This document shows positions 5,953 through 8,381 of a stretch of DNA of 8,381 nt, one piece after another. Each line of letters begins with the position of its first letter. The stretch's first letter is position 1. A model generated the notes under the pieces. The model was not told the origin of the DNA and searched no databases. It was given only the letters and a program-made list of their open reading frames with translations. The stretch is from Oscillospiraceae bacterium. Lineage in GTDB: Bacteria > Bacillota > Clostridia > Oscillospirales > Oscillospiraceae. The position numbers and the translations under genes were made by a program. The stretch covers positions 1-8,381 of the forward strand of contig WQVW01000060.1 in the NCBI GenBank assembly GCA_009785655.1, in the 5' to 3' direction.

Positions 5953-7434
5953 CAAAAACTCACGTACAGCCTGTTTCATACCGTCCACAGGAACCGTATC
6001 AAGAAACCGCGGCGTTTTATCGCGCAACGCGCCAAGCGGCTCAGGCGCGGGACAGCCCGTGAGTGTTTCAAGTGCGCCGATAAGTTCAACACCGTTTGAA
6101 GCCACTGGCTGACCGAGCGCTTTTATCACACTATCGCAGAATTTAAACGGACTGGCTGTTGAAACGACGACACAGGGTGTTTTATCCCCGGTCTCAGCCC
6201 TGCAATCCCCCAGAACTTTATACGCCACAGCCGTATGCGTATCCATAAGATAGTGATGTTTCTCGAAAACTTCCGCAATTGTCCTGTCTGTGTCCGCTTC
6301 AGAACACCGCCCGCCTGCGAAAGTGCTGGTAATCTCTTTCAAAACATGCGCCGGCACTTCGTATTGCCCGTTCTGTGTAAGTTCGGCCATGCAATTCGAC
6401 ACAAACGCGCCATCTTTTCCTGCAAGCTCAAACAACAGTCTTTCTAAATTACTGGAAACCAGTATATCCATTGACGGTGAGCTTGTGGTGAAAAACGGCC
6501 TATTTTTATCATAAACACCAGTGTTGATAAAATCCGTAAGCACATCGTTGCGATTCGACGCACAAATTAATTTCTTTATCGGCAGCCCCATTTTTTTTGC
6601 GTAATACCCAGCCAGAATATTGCCGAAATTCCCGGTAGGGACACAGAAGTTGATTTCGTCTCCGTACTTGATCGTCCCATTAGCCATCAAGTCGCAATAC
6701 GCTGAGACATAGTAGGCAATCTGTGGAACCAGCCGACCCCAGTTGATCGAATTCGCCGACGACAGGAAAAATCCTTTCTCGTTCAGCTCCGCACGTAAAA
6801 CTTCGTCAGAGAATATCGCTTTCACGCCGGTCTGCGCATCATCGAAATTCCCATTCACTGCAACAACATTCGCATTGCTGCCGCTTTGGGATGTCATTTG
6901 CAGCTTTTGCACATCAGACACACCGTCTTGGGGGTAAAAGACCATGATTCGCGTACCGGGCACATCGCAAAAACCTTCCAACGCGGCTTTGCCTGTATCA
7001 CCTGATGTGGCAACAAGGATGCACACTTCACGTGTTTCATTCGTCTTCCGCAATGATGCGGTCAGCAGTCTCGGCATGATTTGCAACGCCATATCTTTAA
7101 ACGCGCTGGTCGGCCCGTGCCAGAGTTCCAGGAAATCTGTTTCTCCGTCAAGCCTATAAAGCGGTGCGATTGCAGCCGTATCATACCCCGACTGACTGTA
7201 GGCCTCCCCGGCGTACTTTTCAAGCTCTTCCGCGCTGAAATCGTCAAGAAACAACCCCAACACCTGCGCGGCGCGATCCTTATAAGGCTTGGAAACAAGA
7301 CTTATTATCATATCCTCCGTGAGTCGCGGAAAAGATTCCGGCACAAAAAGCCCGCCGTCCATCGACAGTCCCTGTGCTATCGCCTCAGCGGAAGTCAGTT
7401 TCAAATTTGAATCTCTGGTACTTTGATATCGCAT
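5947..7434 (-). CDS. thrC: threonine synthase
   Basis: Threonine synthase is a PLP enzyme that converts O-phosphohomoserine and water into L-threonine and phosphate, the last step of threonine synthesis. The 495 residues fit the longer branch of the family, which includes the E. coli and yeast forms. The N-terminus MRYQSTRDSN and GLSMDGGLFVPE (22-33) is typical. The PLP-binding lysine is Lys113 in HGPTSAFKDMALQ. The phosphate- and cofactor-binding segments are VATSGDTGKAALEG (141-154) and VPTGNFGNILAG (265-276). The frame is intact. The ATG at 7434 is preceded by AAAGGA (7445-7450), which begins on the last base of the yraN stop codon, with a 10-base spacer. Being 15 bases behind yraN, it is probably co-transcribed with rnhB-yraN. 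No T-box or threonine leader is visible in the gap, so any regulation by amino acid supply would have to act further upstream. The terminator-like hairpin at 5915-5939 follows. Confidence 0.97.
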   Translation of the reverse strand: MRYQSTRDSNLKLTSAEAIAQGLSMDGGLFVPESFPRLTEDMIISLVSKPYKDRAAQVLGLFLDDFSAEELEKYAGEAYSQSGYDTAAIAPLYRLDGETDFLELWHGPTSAFKDMALQIMPRLLTASLRKTNETREVCILVATSGDTGKAALEGFCDVPGTRIMVFYPQDGVSDVQKLQMTSQSGSNANVVAVNGNFDDAQTGVKAIFSDEVLRAELNEKGFFLSSANSINWGRLVPQIAYYVSAYCDLMANGTIKYGDEINFCVPTGNFGNILAGYYAKKMGLPIKKLICASNRNDVLTDFINTGVYDKNRPFFTTSSPSMDILVSSNLERLLFELAGKDGAFVSNCMAELTQNGQYEVPAHVLKEITSTFAGGRCSEADTDRTIAEVFEKHHYLMDTHTAVAYKVLGDCRAETGDKTPCVVVSTASPFKFCDSVIKALGQPVASNGVELIGALETLTGCPAPEPLGALRDKTPRFLDTVPVDGMKQAVREFLK

Positions 7435-7449
7435 GGCAAATGTATCCTT

Positions 7450-7803
7450 TCAAAACGCATTCTCTATATGTATAATCTCTGGCATCGCCCGTTCGGACGG
7501 CGCGTAGATTTCTATCACGTCAAACCTTGGTTGAAGATCCGTTTTATTCTCACTCAACCACATTTCCGCGGTTATACGGAGTTTATCTTGCTTGGCTTTC
7601 CCGACAAACTCGCGGGCGTGTGCGAAGTTGGCATTTTTTCGCAGCTTTACTTCCACGAAAACGAGGAAGTCGCTGTTTTTAACAATCAGGTCAATCTCCC
7701 CGAAACGTGAGCGGTAACCCGTGGTTATGGCAGTATATTTCTTCTCCAGCAAAAAATCAAGCGCGAGTTCTTCGCCCCATTTTCCACGTTGCCGCACATC
7801 CAT
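7450..7803 (-). CDS. yraN: YraN/UPF0102 family endonuclease-like protein
   Basis: This 117-residue protein matches UPF0102 in length and motifs. It has an N-terminal helix with RGKWGEELALDFL (6-18), then GYRSRFGEIDLIVK (29-42) and LVFVEVKLRK (47-56). Glu36, Asp38, Glu51 and Lys53 form the E-x-D...E-x-K pattern of the restriction-endonuclease/Holliday-junction-resolvase fold, which suggests metal-dependent nuclease activity. The biological substrate is not established. It commonly lies next to rnhB, as here, which hints at nucleic-acid processing. The ATG at 7803 lies 12 bases after the rnhB stop; GAGAGG, which begins within the rnhB stop codon, is 8 bases before the start. thrC follows closely. 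Confidence 0.93.
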   Translation of the reverse strand: MDVRQRGKWGEELALDFLLEKKYTAITTGYRSRFGEIDLIVKNSDFLVFVEVKLRKNANFAHAREFVGKAKQDKLRITAEMWLSENKTDLQPRFDVIEIYAPSERAMPEIIHIENAF

Positions 7804-7815
7804 GCCAATCGCCTC

Positions 7816-8381
7816 TCAATGCATTTTCTTCAAAAACGTAAGCCGGTGTATTTCCGACGGGCCATGCGCTCGCAGCATTTCATAATGCAACTTCGTGGGA
7901 TACCCTTTATGCCGCGCAAATTCGTACTGCGGATATTTTTTTGCCATATCCGCCATATATCTGTCACGGCTCACCTTCGCCAGAATCGATGCCGCCGCGA
8001 TTGACGCGGATTTAGCGTCGCCTTTTATAACACATACGCTCTTCTGATGTATGCCGGAATTCCTGTTACCGTCGATCATTGCGATGTCCGGCTTCACCGC
8101 AAGCTTCTCAATCGCCCGGTTCATTGTCAGATATGTCGCGTTTAAAATGTTCAGGTTGTCAATCTCTTCATGACTCGCTGATGCAATACCGAACGCGATT
8201 GCCTTTTCGGTAATCTCATCATATAGTCTATCACGGACTGCTTCTTTGACCTTCTTGGAATCATTCAGCTCCGGAATGTCTATCCCAAACGGCAGAATCA
8301 CCGCTGCGGCATAGACCGAGCCAGCAAGCGGACCCCTGCCCGCTTCGTCAACGCCGCATATGCACTCATATCCATCGGCAA
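7816..8381 (-). CDS. rnhB: ribonuclease HII (5' end cut by window edge)
   Basis: RNase HII cleaves the RNA strand of RNA-DNA hybrids and starts removal of single ribonucleotides from DNA. The frame is open to the right edge and 187 residues are visible. The signature ICGVDEAGRGPLAGSVYAAA begins only a few residues from the edge, so little of the catalytic domain is missing, although some clostridial forms carry a longer N-terminal extension. Counting visible residues, the four metal ligands are Asp11 and Glu12 (DEAGRGP), Asp103 (AMIDGN) and Asp121 (KGDAKSASIAAAS). This spacing equals that of Asp16, Glu17, Asp108 and Asp126 in the E. coli enzyme. The motif SIAAASILAKVSRDRYM is also present. 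An internal GTG at 8301 is not the start, because it would drop the DEAGRGP motif. It heads the visible part of the rnhB-yraN-thrC operon. Confidence 0.97.
   Translation of the reverse strand, partial: ADGYECICGVDEAGRGPLAGSVYAAAVILPFGIDIPELNDSKKVKEAVRDRLYDEITEKAIAFGIASASHEEIDNLNILNATYLTMNRAIEKLAVKPDIAMIDGNRNSGIHQKSVCVIKGDAKSASIAAASILAKVSRDRYMADMAKKYPQYEFARHKGYPTKLHYEMLRAHGPSEIHRLTFLKKMH

Overview
The window reads as ordinary chromosomal DNA of a low-to-mid GC Firmicute, most likely an uncultured member of the Clostridia. The evidence is the strong purine-rich Shine-Dalgarno sites, near-consensus sigma-A promoters, TTG start codons, the gene order tig-clpP-clpX-lon, a DUF1540 gene, and a GTAGGGGCG-type palindromic repeat of the kind I recall from gut and rumen Clostridia. 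The taxonomic placement is inference. There are eight protein genes; seven lie on the minus strand and one small gene lies on the plus strand. No mobile element, CRISPR array, tRNA or rRNA is visible.

Positions 1-4780 hold a protein quality-control block, read right to left. A clear promoter (4752-4780) precedes tig (trigger factor, 4680-3070). It is followed by clpP (2994-2413), clpX (2402-1116) and the N-terminal half of lon (1022 to the left edge). The products act in sequence: trigger factor folds nascent chains at the ribosome, ClpX unfolds tagged or misfolded proteins into the ClpP chamber, and Lon is a second, independent ATP-dependent protease. clpP and clpX are 10 bases apart and probably coupled. 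A perfect 13-bp inverted repeat separates clpX from lon. The most unusual feature is in tig: the canonical 424-residue protein is followed by a 112-residue Lys/Ala/Pro-rich repetitive tail resembling histone H1-like tails.

Positions 4865-5946 hold a metallophosphoesterase gene (minus, TTG start) and a divergent 61-codon DUF1540 cysteine-rich gene (plus). The 151-base region between them contains a palindromic repeat whose centre supplies the -35 box of a near-consensus promoter for the small gene. A hairpin terminator at 5915-5939 closes the small gene and lies tail-to-tail with the end of thrC.

Positions 5947-8381 hold a tight minus-strand operon: rnhB (RNase HII, 5' end cut by the window edge), yraN (UPF0102) and thrC (threonine synthase), with gaps of 12 and 15 bases.

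The window is mostly well-understood housekeeping. I see no complete novel system. The trigger factor tail and the promoter-bearing palindrome are the points most worth following up.
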